Source: Candidatus Rokuibacteriota bacterium
GTDB lineage: Bacteria > Methylomirabilota > Methylomirabilia > Rokubacteriales > CSP1-6
Direction of reading: 5' to 3'
Assembly: GCA_003220615.1 (NCBI GenBank)
Contig: QHTB01000140.1
Location: 1 to 63,282, forward strand
Length of the DNA stretch: 63,282 bases
Part shown: positions 1 through 7,932 of the stretch, piece by piece
Position numbering within the stretch: the first letter of the stretch is position 1
Layout: each line of letters starts with the position of its first letter
The notes under the pieces: generated by a model
What the model saw: only the letters and a program-made list of their open reading frames with translations
Told to the model about the DNA's origin: nothing
Database searches by the model: none
Translations under genes and position numbers: made by a program

Positions 1-1832
1 AGCTCGCCACGCTACCCGATCGCCCGGGGGTCTACCTCTACCGCGACGCCAAGGGCCAGGCGCTGTACGTAGGCAAGGCCGCCTCGCTGCGGAGCCGCGT
101 CCGCTCGTACTTCCAGGAGGCACGCCCCCGCGATGCGAAGACCGACGCCCTCGTGCGCCAGATCGCCGACCTCGACTACGTCGTGACCGACAACGAGCTC
201 GAGGCCCTGATGCTGGAGGCGAATCTCGTCCGCAAGCACCGGCCTCGCTACAACATCATTCTCCGGGACGACAAGCACTATCCCTTCCTGAAGCTCACGA
301 CCAACGAGGAGTTCCCACGCCTGGTGGTGGCTCGGCGCGTTTACAAGGACGGCGCCACCTACTTCGGCCCGTTCTACCCGGCCACCGCCATGCGGCAGAC
401 GCTCAGGTTGACGCGCCAGCTCTTTCCACTGCGGACGTGCTCGATCCGGATCGACGGGAAGCTCGAGCGTCCCTGCATCCAGTACTTCATCCACCGGTGC
501 AATGCACCCTGCACCGGATGGGAGACTCGCGAGGGCTACGCGGCGACGGTGCGCGACGTGCAGCAGTTCCTCGAGGGCAAGGACGACGCGCTGGCCGGAC
601 GCCTGACGCGAGAGATGGAGCAGGCGGCCCGCGAGGAGAAGTTCGAGCGGGCGGCCGTGTTGCGGGACCAGATCCAGTCGCTCAACCAGGTCCGCGAGCG
701 CCAGAAGATCATCTCGACCGACCAGGTCGACCAGGACGTGATCGGCGTCGTGCGTCAGGGTGCCGACGCCTGCGTGGAGCTCTTCTTCGTGCGCAAGGGC
801 CGCCTGGTCGGACAGGAGGCGTTCTTCTTCGATCGGACCGCGGGCACCGACGACGGCGAGATCCTGTCGGCGTTCATTCGCCAGTTCTACAGCAAGAACG
901 TCACGCCGGCGCCGGAGCTCCTGTTGTCGGAGGAGGTGCCCGAGAGCGACCTGCTCAGCGAGTGGCTCTCGGGACTGGCCGGCCGCCGTGTCGGTCTCGT
1001 CGTTCCCCAGCGCGGGACCAAGCGGGACTTCGTGGCCATGGCCGAGTCCAATGCCGCCATCGCGCTGCAGCATCACCTGCTCTCGCGCTCGAACCGCCAG
1101 CAGTTGATCCTGGAGGACCTGCAGCGCGCGCTCGAGTTGCCGACGTTGCCCAATCGCATCGAGGGCTACGACATCTCCTCCATCCAGGGATCCGAGCAGG
1201 TCGGGTCGATGGTGGTGTGGGAGAACGGGGAGCTGAAGAAGGACGACTACAAGCGGTTCCGCATCAAGGGCGTGCCGGGCGCCGACGACTTCGCCTCGCT
1301 CGAGGAAATGCTGCGACGCCGGTTCGCGCGCTCACTCGAAGAGGGCACGGTGTTGCCCGACCTGGTGCTCATCGACGGCGGCCGCGGTCAGCTCAACGTG
1401 GGGCTCAAGGTGCTGCAGGATCTCGGGCTCGATTACCTGCCGGTCGTCTCGCTGGCCAAGCAGCGCGAGGAGGTCTATCGCGGCGAGAGCCTGGAGCCAC
1501 TGCTGCTCGACCCGACCGCGCCGGCACTGCAGACGCTGCAGAAGGTCCGCGACGAGGCCCATCGCTTCGCGATCACGTACCACAAGAAGCTGCGCACGAA
1601 ACGGACGATCCAGTCGGTGCTCGACAGCATTCCCGGCGTTGGTGCTACTATCCGCACCAGCCTGCTGAAAGCTTTGGGTTCGGCACGTCGCGTGCGAGAA
1701 TCCAGCGTCGCGGAGTTGGCGGCGGTACCGAAGGTCACCCCGAAGCTCGCGCAGCGTATCTATGATCACTTTCATCCCGTGCCCGAGGGGGCCGAGGCGG
1801 CCGGGGAACCCGAGGGTCGGATCGGCAATTGA
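1..1832 (+). CDS. uvrC: UvrABC system protein C (5' end cut off by window edge)
   Basis: UvrC makes the two incisions around a DNA lesion in nucleotide excision repair after loading by UvrA and UvrB. The reading frame is open from base 3, so only a few N-terminal codons lie outside. The visible 609 residues begin inside the GIY-YIG nuclease domain (GVYLYRD, YVGKA). A UVR motif that contacts UvrB follows (EEKFERAAVLRDQ). The RNase H-like 5' nuclease domain comes next, with its YDISSIQG signature. Two C-terminal helix-hairpin-helix repeats (SIPGVG and AAVPKVT regions) complete the standard architecture. The first GTG at 153 would delete most of the GIY-YIG domain and is not the start. Confidence 0.97.
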   Translation, partial: LATLPDRPGVYLYRDAKGQALYVGKAASLRSRVRSYFQEARPRDAKTDALVRQIADLDYVVTDNELEALMLEANLVRKHRPRYNIILRDDKHYPFLKLTTNEEFPRLVVARRVYKDGATYFGPFYPATAMRQTLRLTRQLFPLRTCSIRIDGKLERPCIQYFIHRCNAPCTGWETREGYAATVRDVQQFLEGKDDALAGRLTREMEQAAREEKFERAAVLRDQIQSLNQVRERQKIISTDQVDQDVIGVVRQGADACVELFFVRKGRLVGQEAFFFDRTAGTDDGEILSAFIRQFYSKNVTPAPELLLSEEVPESDLLSEWLSGLAGRRVGLVVPQRGTKRDFVAMAESNAAIALQHHLLSRSNRQQLILEDLQRALELPTLPNRIEGYDISSIQGSEQVGSMVVWENGELKKDDYKRFRIKGVPGADDFASLEEMLRRRFARSLEEGTVLPDLVLIDGGRGQLNVGLKVLQDLGLDYLPVVSLAKQREEVYRGESLEPLLLDPTAPALQTLQKVRDEAHRFAITYHKKLRTKRTIQSVLDSIPGVGATIRTSLLKALGSARRVRESSVAELAAVPKVTPKLAQRIYDHFHPVPEGAEAAGEPEGRIGN

Positions 1833-1875
1833 TAGGGTGGAGTACCAGCTTGACCCGGGGGGAGGTGACGACTCG

Positions 1876-2139
1876 ATGAAGAAGGCGATGGCTCTGCTCG
1901 CCGTGGTGATGATGCTCGGTGCTGGTGCTGGTGTCGCGTTCGCCAAGGAGTGTCCGTTGCTCGTCAAGCAGCTCAAGGACGCTTCGGCGAACGAGAAGGA
2001 CGCGAAGAAGAAGGCCGATGCCGATAAGCTGATCGCGAAGGCCCAGAAGGAACACGAAGACGGGAAGCACGCCGACTCGGTGAAGACCGCCGACGAAGCG
2101 GCCAAGGTCCTCGGGGTGAAGCTCGAGCACAAGCAATAA
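1876..2139 (+). CDS. Small secreted lysine-rich helical protein
   Basis: This 87-residue protein starts at ATG 1876 behind a GGGGGGAGGTG ribosome site. A signal peptide of about 22 residues ends in AFA. The mature part is short, highly charged and almost certainly all alpha-helix, with one cysteine near its new N-terminus (KECPLLVKQL). A second copy of the same design is encoded on the other strand at 52808-53059, sharing the CP-L-L pattern and a C-terminal AQKEH..GKHADSVK block. I do not recognise a named family. The periplasmic location, single Cys and Lys/Glu/His-rich helices leave metal binding or envelope scaffolding as options, but this is inference. The gene is followed immediately by a hairpin terminator, so it ends the uvrC transcript or forms its own unit. 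Confidence 0.8.
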   Translation: MKKAMALLAVVMMLGAGAGVAFAKECPLLVKQLKDASANEKDAKKKADADKLIAKAQKEHEDGKHADSVKTADEAAKVLGVKLEHKQ

Positions 2140-2149
2140 ATTTGCTGCC

Positions 2150-2190
2150 GGGCTCCCTCCGGCGCGGCGTCACTTGCGCCGGAGGGGCCC
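2150..2190 (+). terminator. Intrinsic-terminator-like hairpin after the small secreted protein gene
   Basis: A stem of about 15 GC-rich pairs (GGGCTCCCTCCGGCGC against GCGCCGGAGGGGCCC, one bulged base) encloses a ten-base loop eleven bases after the stop codon. The following tract (TCATCTCCGTTTCTT) is only moderately T-rich. It separates the upstream unit from leuS. Confidence 0.7.
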
Positions 2191-2244
2191 TCATCTCCGT
2201 TTCTTGCCTCTGCCCGCTATGTCTGGTAGAAATCGACCAGAAAC

Positions 2245-4728
2245 ATGTCGACCGACCGCTATCCCTTCCGCGAGGTCGAGGCCAAGTGGCAGCGGATCTG
2301 GGAGGAGCGGAAGCAGTTCCAGGTTACCGAAGATCCTGCCCGCCCGAAGTTCTACTGCCTGGAAATGTTCCCGTACCCTTCGGGTCGCATCCACATGGGC
2401 CACGTGCGCGTGTACGCGATCGGCGATTTGCTCGCCCGCTACAAGTGGATGCGCGGGTTCAACGTGCTCCATCCGATGGGCTGGGACGCCTTCGGCCTTC
2501 CCGCCGAGAACGCCGCCATCGAGCACGGCGTGCACCCCGCGATCTGGACCTACGAGAACATCGACTACATGCGCGCACAGCTCAAGAAGATGGGGATCTC
2601 GTACGACTGGACCCGCGAGCTCGCGACGTGTGATCCCTCCTACTACAAGTGGGAGCAGCTCATCTTCATCAAGATGTTCGAGCGTGGCCTGGCGTATCGT
2701 CGACGCTCCACCGTCAACTGGTGCCCCTCCTGTCAGACGATTCTCGCCAACGAGCAGGTGGAAGACGGCCGGTGCTGGCGCTGCGACAGCGAGGTGACGC
2801 CGCGCGAGATCGAAGGCTGGTTCTTCAAGATCACCGCCTACGCTGATGAGCTGCTGACGTGGTGTGATCGGCTGCCCGGCTGGCCCGAGCGCGTCATGAC
2901 GATGCAGCGCAACTGGATCGGCCGGAGCGAAGGCGCGGAGTTCGATCTGCCCGTGGCCGGCCGTTCCGGGCTCGCCGTGCGCGTCTTCACCACGCGGCCG
3001 GACACCGTGTTCGGCATGACCTACGCGGTGCTGGCCCCCGAGCATCCGCTGGTGGATCCGCTCGTCACCGACGAGCGAGAGCGGGCGGCCGTCGCCGCGT
3101 TCCGCGCCGACGTCGCGCGCGAGACCGAGATCGAGCGGCTGGCCGCCGATCGCCCCAAGCGCGGCCTGCGCCTCATGGCGAAGGTGGTCAACCCGTTCAA
3201 CAACGCAGAGATCCCGCTCTTCATCGCCAACTACGTCCTGATGGGCTACGGCACCGGTGCGATCATGGCGGTTCCCGGCGAGGATCAGCGTGACTGGGAG
3301 TTCGCCACGCAGCAGGGGCTGCCGATCATCGAGACGGTGAAGCGTCCACCCGATTGGACGGGCGAGGCCTACGTCGGTGACGGCCTCAAGATCAATTCGG
3401 GGTTCCTCGACGGCCTGACGATTGCCGCGGCCAAGCGCGCTGCCATCGACTGGCTCGTCGCGCGCGGGCTCGGTGAGGCCAAGATCAACTATCGGCTTCG
3501 CGACTGGGGCATCAGCCGCCAACGATACTGGGGAGCGCCGATTCCCATCCTGTACTGCGATCGCTGCGGGATGGTCGCCGAGAAGGAGGAGAACCTTCCG
3601 GTGGTCCTGCCGCGGAACGTGCAGATCAGCGGCAAGGGCGGCTCTCCGCTGGCCGACGTCGCAAGCTTCGTGAACGCCACCTGTCCACGCTGCGGCGGCC
3701 GCGCCCGGCGCGAGACGGACACGATGGACACCTTTGTCGAGTCCTCCTGGTACTTCTTCCGTTACTGCTCGCCCACCTACGAGGGCGGCATGTTCGAGCG
3801 GAGCGCGGTGGATTACTGGATGCCGGTCGACCAGTACATCGGCGGCATCGAGCACGCGGTCCTCCATCTGCTCTACGCGCGCTTCTACACGAAGGTCCTG
3901 CGCGACCTGGGTCTCACCAAGGCCGACGAGCCGTTCGTCGCCCTGCTCTCCCAGGGCATGGTCATCAAGGACGGCGCCAAGATGTCGAAGTCGAAGGGCA
4001 ACGTCGTGGATCCTGACGACCTCATCCGGACCTTTGGCGCCGACACGGCCCGCCTCTTCTCTCTGTTCGCGGCGCCGCCCGAGAAGGATCTGGACTGGAA
4101 CGATCACGGCGTGGAAGGGGGCTCGCGGTTCCTGAACCGCGTATGGCGGTTCGTCCTGGCCCACGTGGAAGAAATCAAGAACGTTGGGAGGGACGCCGCG
4201 CCCAGCACGGACACGGGCAGGGCGTTCCGTCGCGTGATCCATGAGACGATCGCACGCGTCACTGCCGACATCGAGCGCGACTTCCACTTCAACACGGCCG
4301 TCAGCGCGATCATGGAGCTGGTCAACGCCCTGTACGCCTTCGAGCAAGCGTCACTCGACGGTATGCCGCGCTCCGAGCGGACCGCGCTCTTGCGTGAAGC
4401 GGTGGAAACGACGCTCCTCCTCCTCGGGCCGTTCTGCCCGCACGTCACCGAGGAACTGTGGGCGCAGCTTGGTCACGAGGAGAGTCTCTTTCTCCACCGA
4501 TGGCCGGAGGTCGATCCGACCGCGCTGGCCAAGAGCGAGGTGACGGTCATCGTGCAGGTCGACGGGAAGGTGCGGAGCCGTCTCACCGTGGACGTCGACG
4601 CCAGCGAGGACGACGTGCGCCGTCTCGCGCTCGCCGATGATCGCGTCAGGCCGTGGGTGGCGACCCATGAGGTCGCCCGCGTCGTCGTGGTCCCCAACCG
4701 GCTGGTGAACATCGTCACGCGGCGATGA
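2245..4728 (+). CDS. leuS: Leucine--tRNA ligase
   Basis: The enzyme charges tRNA-Leu with leucine in the cytoplasm. The 827-residue protein is a full-length bacterial class I LeuRS. The HIGH box appears as HMGH at residues 50-53 and the KMSKS loop at 579-583. Between them are zinc-binding CxxC pairs (NWCPSCQT, CWRCD) and the CP1 editing domain that hydrolyses mischarged tRNA (TTRPDTVFGMTY). The C-terminal anticodon-binding and Leu-specific domains end in VVVVPNRLVNIV, a typical LeuRS tail. Its stop overlaps the lptE start (ATGA). The order leuS-lptE-holA is a widely conserved bacterial cluster. Confidence 0.98.
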   Translation: MSTDRYPFREVEAKWQRIWEERKQFQVTEDPARPKFYCLEMFPYPSGRIHMGHVRVYAIGDLLARYKWMRGFNVLHPMGWDAFGLPAENAAIEHGVHPAIWTYENIDYMRAQLKKMGISYDWTRELATCDPSYYKWEQLIFIKMFERGLAYRRRSTVNWCPSCQTILANEQVEDGRCWRCDSEVTPREIEGWFFKITAYADELLTWCDRLPGWPERVMTMQRNWIGRSEGAEFDLPVAGRSGLAVRVFTTRPDTVFGMTYAVLAPEHPLVDPLVTDERERAAVAAFRADVARETEIERLAADRPKRGLRLMAKVVNPFNNAEIPLFIANYVLMGYGTGAIMAVPGEDQRDWEFATQQGLPIIETVKRPPDWTGEAYVGDGLKINSGFLDGLTIAAAKRAAIDWLVARGLGEAKINYRLRDWGISRQRYWGAPIPILYCDRCGMVAEKEENLPVVLPRNVQISGKGGSPLADVASFVNATCPRCGGRARRETDTMDTFVESSWYFFRYCSPTYEGGMFERSAVDYWMPVDQYIGGIEHAVLHLLYARFYTKVLRDLGLTKADEPFVALLSQGMVIKDGAKMSKSKGNVVDPDDLIRTFGADTARLFSLFAAPPEKDLDWNDHGVEGGSRFLNRVWRFVLAHVEEIKNVGRDAAPSTDTGRAFRRVIHETIARVTADIERDFHFNTAVSAIMELVNALYAFEQASLDGMPRSERTALLREAVETTLLLLGPFCPHVTEELWAQLGHEESLFLHRWPEVDPTALAKSEVTVIVQVDGKVRSRLTVDVDASEDDVRRLALADDRVRPWVATHEVARVVVVPNRLVNIVTRR

Positions 4729-5228
4729 GGCGACGGGCAGCGCTGCTCGCTCTGATCGTGACGGCCGTGGCCGGGTGCGGATACGGCCTGCGCGGGACGT
4801 TGCCAAGCCATCTCAAGACCATCGCCATCCCGACCTTCGCCAATCGCACGTCGGAGCCGGGGGTCGAGAACTTCCTGACGCGCGCGGTGGTCGACGCGTT
4901 CTCGACCAACGGTCGGATGCGTGTCGTCGGGCCGGAGACCGCCGATTCGATCCTCGAGGGCGAAGTGACCGGGTACGACGTGCAGTCGATCGCGTTCGAT
5001 GCGAGCGCCAACGTTCGTCAGTATCGGCTCATCGTGACCCTGAACCTCCGCTACCGTGATGTGAAGGAAGAGAAGCTCCTCTTCGACCGGCGTGGATACC
5101 AGGACCGGGCGGATTTCCGCGTCACTGGCTCCGTGAGCAGTACGATCGCCCTCGAGCAGGTGGCGCTCAGTGCGGCGTCCGTGGAAATCGCGCGCTCGAT
5201 CGTGGCCTTCACGCTCGAACGCTTCTGA
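4725..5228 (+). CDS. lptE: LPS-assembly lipoprotein LptE
   Basis: LptE is the outer-membrane lipoprotein that plugs the LptD barrel in the last step of lipopolysaccharide export. The 167-residue product has a lipoprotein signal ending in a lipobox (AVAGC) followed by GYGLRG, the GYxLRG start typical of mature LptE. The rest is a compact alpha/beta domain. Identification rests on the lipobox-GY signature, the size and the position between leuS and holA, where lptE also lies in Escherichia coli. The start ATG overlaps the leuS stop, indicating translational coupling. The rest of the Lpt pathway is at 15.6-17.5 kb and 28.3-30.6 kb. Confidence 0.88.
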   Translation: MRRRAALLALIVTAVAGCGYGLRGTLPSHLKTIAIPTFANRTSEPGVENFLTRAVVDAFSTNGRMRVVGPETADSILEGEVTGYDVQSIAFDASANVRQYRLIVTLNLRYRDVKEEKLLFDRRGYQDRADFRVTGSVSSTIALEQVALSAASVEIARSIVAFTLERF

Positions 5229-5232
5229 ACGG

Positions 5233-6252
5233 GTGGACTACGCGGCCTTCCTGACCGCGGCCGAGCGCCGGGCCTTGCCGCCGACGGTGCTCGTGCATGG
5301 GCCCGATGCGCAGCTGATGGATGACGCGCTCGGCATCGTGAGCCGCGTCTTGTTCAGCGAGCCGTCGGCGGCGGCGTTCGATCGCGAGATCTTCGACGGC
5401 CGCGACGTGACGGCGGAGACCGTGACGAACGCCGCATTGACGCTGCCCGTGCTGGCGCCGGCGCGGCTGGTCGTGGTTCGCCATGCCCAGGCGTTGCCCG
5501 CACGCGACGCGGACACGTTCCGCCGCTGGGTCACCGCGCCCAACCCGGCCGCGTGTCTCATGCTCCTCGCCGACGAGGCGCTCACACCCAACCGTGAGCG
5601 AAAAACGCCGCACTGGCTCCTCGACGTCGTCCCCGCCGCCGCCGTCGTCGCGCTGGTCGCGCGTCGGGGCCGCCCGCTCGAGGAATGGCTGCGCCAGCGC
5701 GCTCAGGCCGAGGGCCTGGTGGTGAGCGAGGAGGGGGCGCGACTGCTCGTTCAGCACGTCGGCGAGGACAGCGCCACGTTGCTGGGCGAGGTGCGGAAGG
5801 CCGCGCTCGCGGGCGGACCGGAGAACCGAGCCGTGGGCGTGAAGGAAGTCAGCGCCGTGGTCGGTGAGCATCGCCTGAGCGGACTCTTCGATCTCACGCG
5901 GGCGGTGGAGCGCCACGAGCTCGGCCTGGCCCTGCGCACGCTCGATCGCCTTCTGGCCACGGAGGATCCGCTGCCGCTGCTCGTGGCGCTGACGCGCGAC
6001 GTCCGCATGCGGTGGACGGTCCGCGAATGGCGCGAGCGTGGTCGACCGGCGGCCGAGATCGCGCGGCTGGTGGGACGGCCGCCGGCGGTCGTCGACGCAT
6101 TGCTCACGTCGGTGGCCGGCGAGTCCAACCGCGGCCTGACGCGAAAGCTCGAGCAGTGCTGGCTCGCTGAGCGTCGCGTGAAGTCCGGCGGTGAGCCGGG
6201 CGCCGAGCTGGCCGTGCTGGTCGCCGAACTCTGTCGCGGCGGCGACCAGTGA
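5233..6252 (+). CDS. holA: DNA polymerase III subunit delta
   Basis: Delta opens the beta sliding clamp as part of the clamp-loader complex. I place the start at GTG 5233, four bases after the lptE stop, giving 339 residues (VDYAAFLTAAERR). An upstream in-frame start at 5170 lies inside lptE and adds unrelated sequence. The N-terminal domain carries the degenerate nucleotide-binding fold of the family (VLVHGPDAQLMDDAL). The C-terminal collar domain has FDLTRAVERHE and LPLLVALTRDVRM. Gene order leuS-lptE-holA supports the call. The stop overlaps the next gene's GTG start. Confidence 0.93.
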   Translation: MDYAAFLTAAERRALPPTVLVHGPDAQLMDDALGIVSRVLFSEPSAAAFDREIFDGRDVTAETVTNAALTLPVLAPARLVVVRHAQALPARDADTFRRWVTAPNPAACLMLLADEALTPNRERKTPHWLLDVVPAAAVVALVARRGRPLEEWLRQRAQAEGLVVSEEGARLLVQHVGEDSATLLGEVRKAALAGGPENRAVGVKEVSAVVGEHRLSGLFDLTRAVERHELGLALRTLDRLLATEDPLPLLVALTRDVRMRWTVREWRERGRPAAEIARLVGRPPAVVDALLTSVAGESNRGLTRKLEQCWLAERRVKSGGEPGAELAVLVAELCRGGDQ

Positions 6253-7574
6253 CTGCGGCGCGGCGCAGCGTCGCCGCCGCCGCGATCGTCCTGCTCGCCA
6301 TGATTCCCGCCAGCGCGGCCGAGCGCTGCCTCGACTGCCTCCAGGCGGGCGCGGCGACGGTCAGCCTGCCGGTTCCTCCGGGGACGCCGCTGGCCGGTTA
6401 CGGAAACTGGGCACGCCGCCTCGTCGCTCCCGATCTCTTCGGCCGCTTCCCTCACGCCTTCTGGTTCCGACCCCACGACGGAGTGCTCGATCCCGTCGTC
6501 GCTCGCGCGCTGGTTCTGGAGACCGCCGAGACTCGCGTGGTGTGGATCAGCGCCGACCTGATCGCCGTCGACCGCGGCTTCACGACTCGCATCAAGCGCG
6601 GCCTGGCCGCGGCGGGTGGTCGCCCCGCCACGCTCGTCGTCGCCGCCTCCCACACGCATTCGGGGCCGGGCGCGTTCTTCGATTCGCGGCTGCTCGCGCT
6701 TCTCACCGTCGATCGCGAAGACGCCGAGGTTCGCGATGCCCTCGTGGGCGCGATCGTGGAGGCCGTGCGACGCGCGGAGGCCGCGAAATCACCCGCGCAC
6801 GTCGGCGTCCTGGCGGAACCCGGTCCGGCCTTGACGACCGGCCGTGTGGACCGGCCGGTCGACCGAACGCTCGCAATCCTGAAAGTGGTGACGCCCGCAG
6901 GAGCGCCGATCGCCGTCCTCTGGAACTACGCGATTCATGGCACGATGCTCGGCCCGGCGAATCTCAAGCTCTCCGGCGACGTCATGGGGGTGGCGTCCCA
7001 CGGCATCGAGCGCGATCTGCAGGCACCGGCGCTCTTCGTCAACGGGGCGGTCGGGGACGTGAGCCCGGCACGTCACGGCGTCAGCGAGATGAAGCCCGTG
7101 GCCGCCGAGCTGGCCTCGGCGGTGATGGCCGCCTGGGCGAAGACGCCGACGGCACCCCGAACGCCACTTCGGGTTCGAGCTTCGACGCTGACGATGCCGA
7201 AGCCGCGCCTGTCGCTCCGCAACTGTGTCGCTCGCTGGCTCCCGGCCGGCCTGACCGTTCGGCTCGGCAGCGCGTTTCCCGACGAGACGGAGCTGGTGGC
7301 CATTGGTGTCGGACGTTCGGCCTGGGTGACGATTCCGGGAGAGCTACAGTCCGAGCTCGGCGAATCGTTGAAGCGAGGCGGCGCTCCGGCGTGGGAGCGT
7401 GTCTTCGTCGCCGGGGTGGCGAACGATTATCTCGGATATTTCCTCACCCCGCAGGACGCGGTCAAGCCGAGCTACGTTGCCTGCGCGAGTGTCTATGGAC
7501 CGGGGGCGGGGGAGCGAGTGACCCGCGCGGCCGTCGGACTGCTCCACCTCCTGGCCGAGGGCCAGAACCGCTGA
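6249..7574 (+). CDS. Secreted neutral/alkaline ceramidase-family amidase
   Basis: The 441-residue protein belongs to the neutral/alkaline non-lysosomal ceramidase family (N-terminal zinc amidase domain), which hydrolyses the amide bond of ceramides or related N-acyl lipids. A signal peptide ends near ASAAE. Family signatures are ASHTHSGPG (zinc-ligand histidines), WNYAIHGT and FVNGAVGDVSP. It is shorter than characterised ceramidases (about 650-750 residues) and lacks their C-terminal immunoglobulin-like domain, so the substrate is uncertain. The GTG start overlaps the holA stop (GTGA), so it is translated with a DNA-replication gene although the functions look unrelated. Confidence 0.85.
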   Translation: MTAARRSVAAAAIVLLAMIPASAAERCLDCLQAGAATVSLPVPPGTPLAGYGNWARRLVAPDLFGRFPHAFWFRPHDGVLDPVVARALVLETAETRVVWISADLIAVDRGFTTRIKRGLAAAGGRPATLVVAASHTHSGPGAFFDSRLLALLTVDREDAEVRDALVGAIVEAVRRAEAAKSPAHVGVLAEPGPALTTGRVDRPVDRTLAILKVVTPAGAPIAVLWNYAIHGTMLGPANLKLSGDVMGVASHGIERDLQAPALFVNGAVGDVSPARHGVSEMKPVAAELASAVMAAWAKTPTAPRTPLRVRASTLTMPKPRLSLRNCVARWLPAGLTVRLGSAFPDETELVAIGVGRSAWVTIPGELQSELGESLKRGGAPAWERVFVAGVANDYLGYFLTPQDAVKPSYVACASVYGPGAGERVTRAAVGLLHLLAEGQNR

Positions 7575-7576
7575 GA

Positions 7577-7837
7577 CTACTTGTGGGCGACCAGACGGCG
7601 GGCGAGCGCCGACTTCTTGCGGCCCGCGGTGTTGGGGTGGATCACACCCTTGGTGACCGCCTTGTCGAGCGCGCGGATGGCCTCGAGAACAGCGGTGCGA
7701 GCGTCGCCTCCCGCCTCGGTGACGGCCGTGCGCGCCGTCTTGACCGCGGTCCGGACCTTGGAGCGAACGGTACGGTTGCGGATCCGGCGGTTCTCGCTCT
7801 GCCTGATTCGTTTCATGGCCGACTTGGTGTTCGCCAA
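7577..7837 (-). CDS. rpsT: 30S ribosomal protein S20
   Basis: S20 binds 16S rRNA early in 30S assembly. The 86-residue basic helical protein begins LANTKSAMKRIRQSE, matching the invariant MANxKSAxKR start. The correct initiator is therefore TTG at 7837, preceded by a good GGGAGGAG ribosome site, and not an in-frame codon upstream. The C-terminal half (KGVIHPNTAGRKKSALARR) is the usual S20 ending. It is convergent with the holA/ceramidase unit (two bases between stops) and divergent from murJ. Next to holA and murJ is a common position for rpsT. Confidence 0.97.
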   Translation of the reverse strand: MANTKSAMKRIRQSENRRIRNRTVRSKVRTAVKTARTAVTEAGGDARTAVLEAIRALDKAVTKGVIHPNTAGRKKSALARRLVAHK

Positions 7838-7878
7838 CCTGGGACTCCTCCCTCGTCGAGATGTGGACACCGCATGAT

Positions 7879-7908
7879 GCCGTATCCGTCCCGCGATTTC
7901 CAGGACAA
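7879..7908 (-). promoter_or_regulatory. Candidate sigma-70 promoter for rpsT
   Basis: On the minus strand TTGTCC (7908-7903) is followed after 18 bases by TACGGC (7884-7879), about 40 bases upstream of the TTG start. The -10 element is weak, so this is tentative. Confidence 0.35.
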
Positions 7909-7932
7909 TGATCCGCGGAGGACGTCAGCGCC

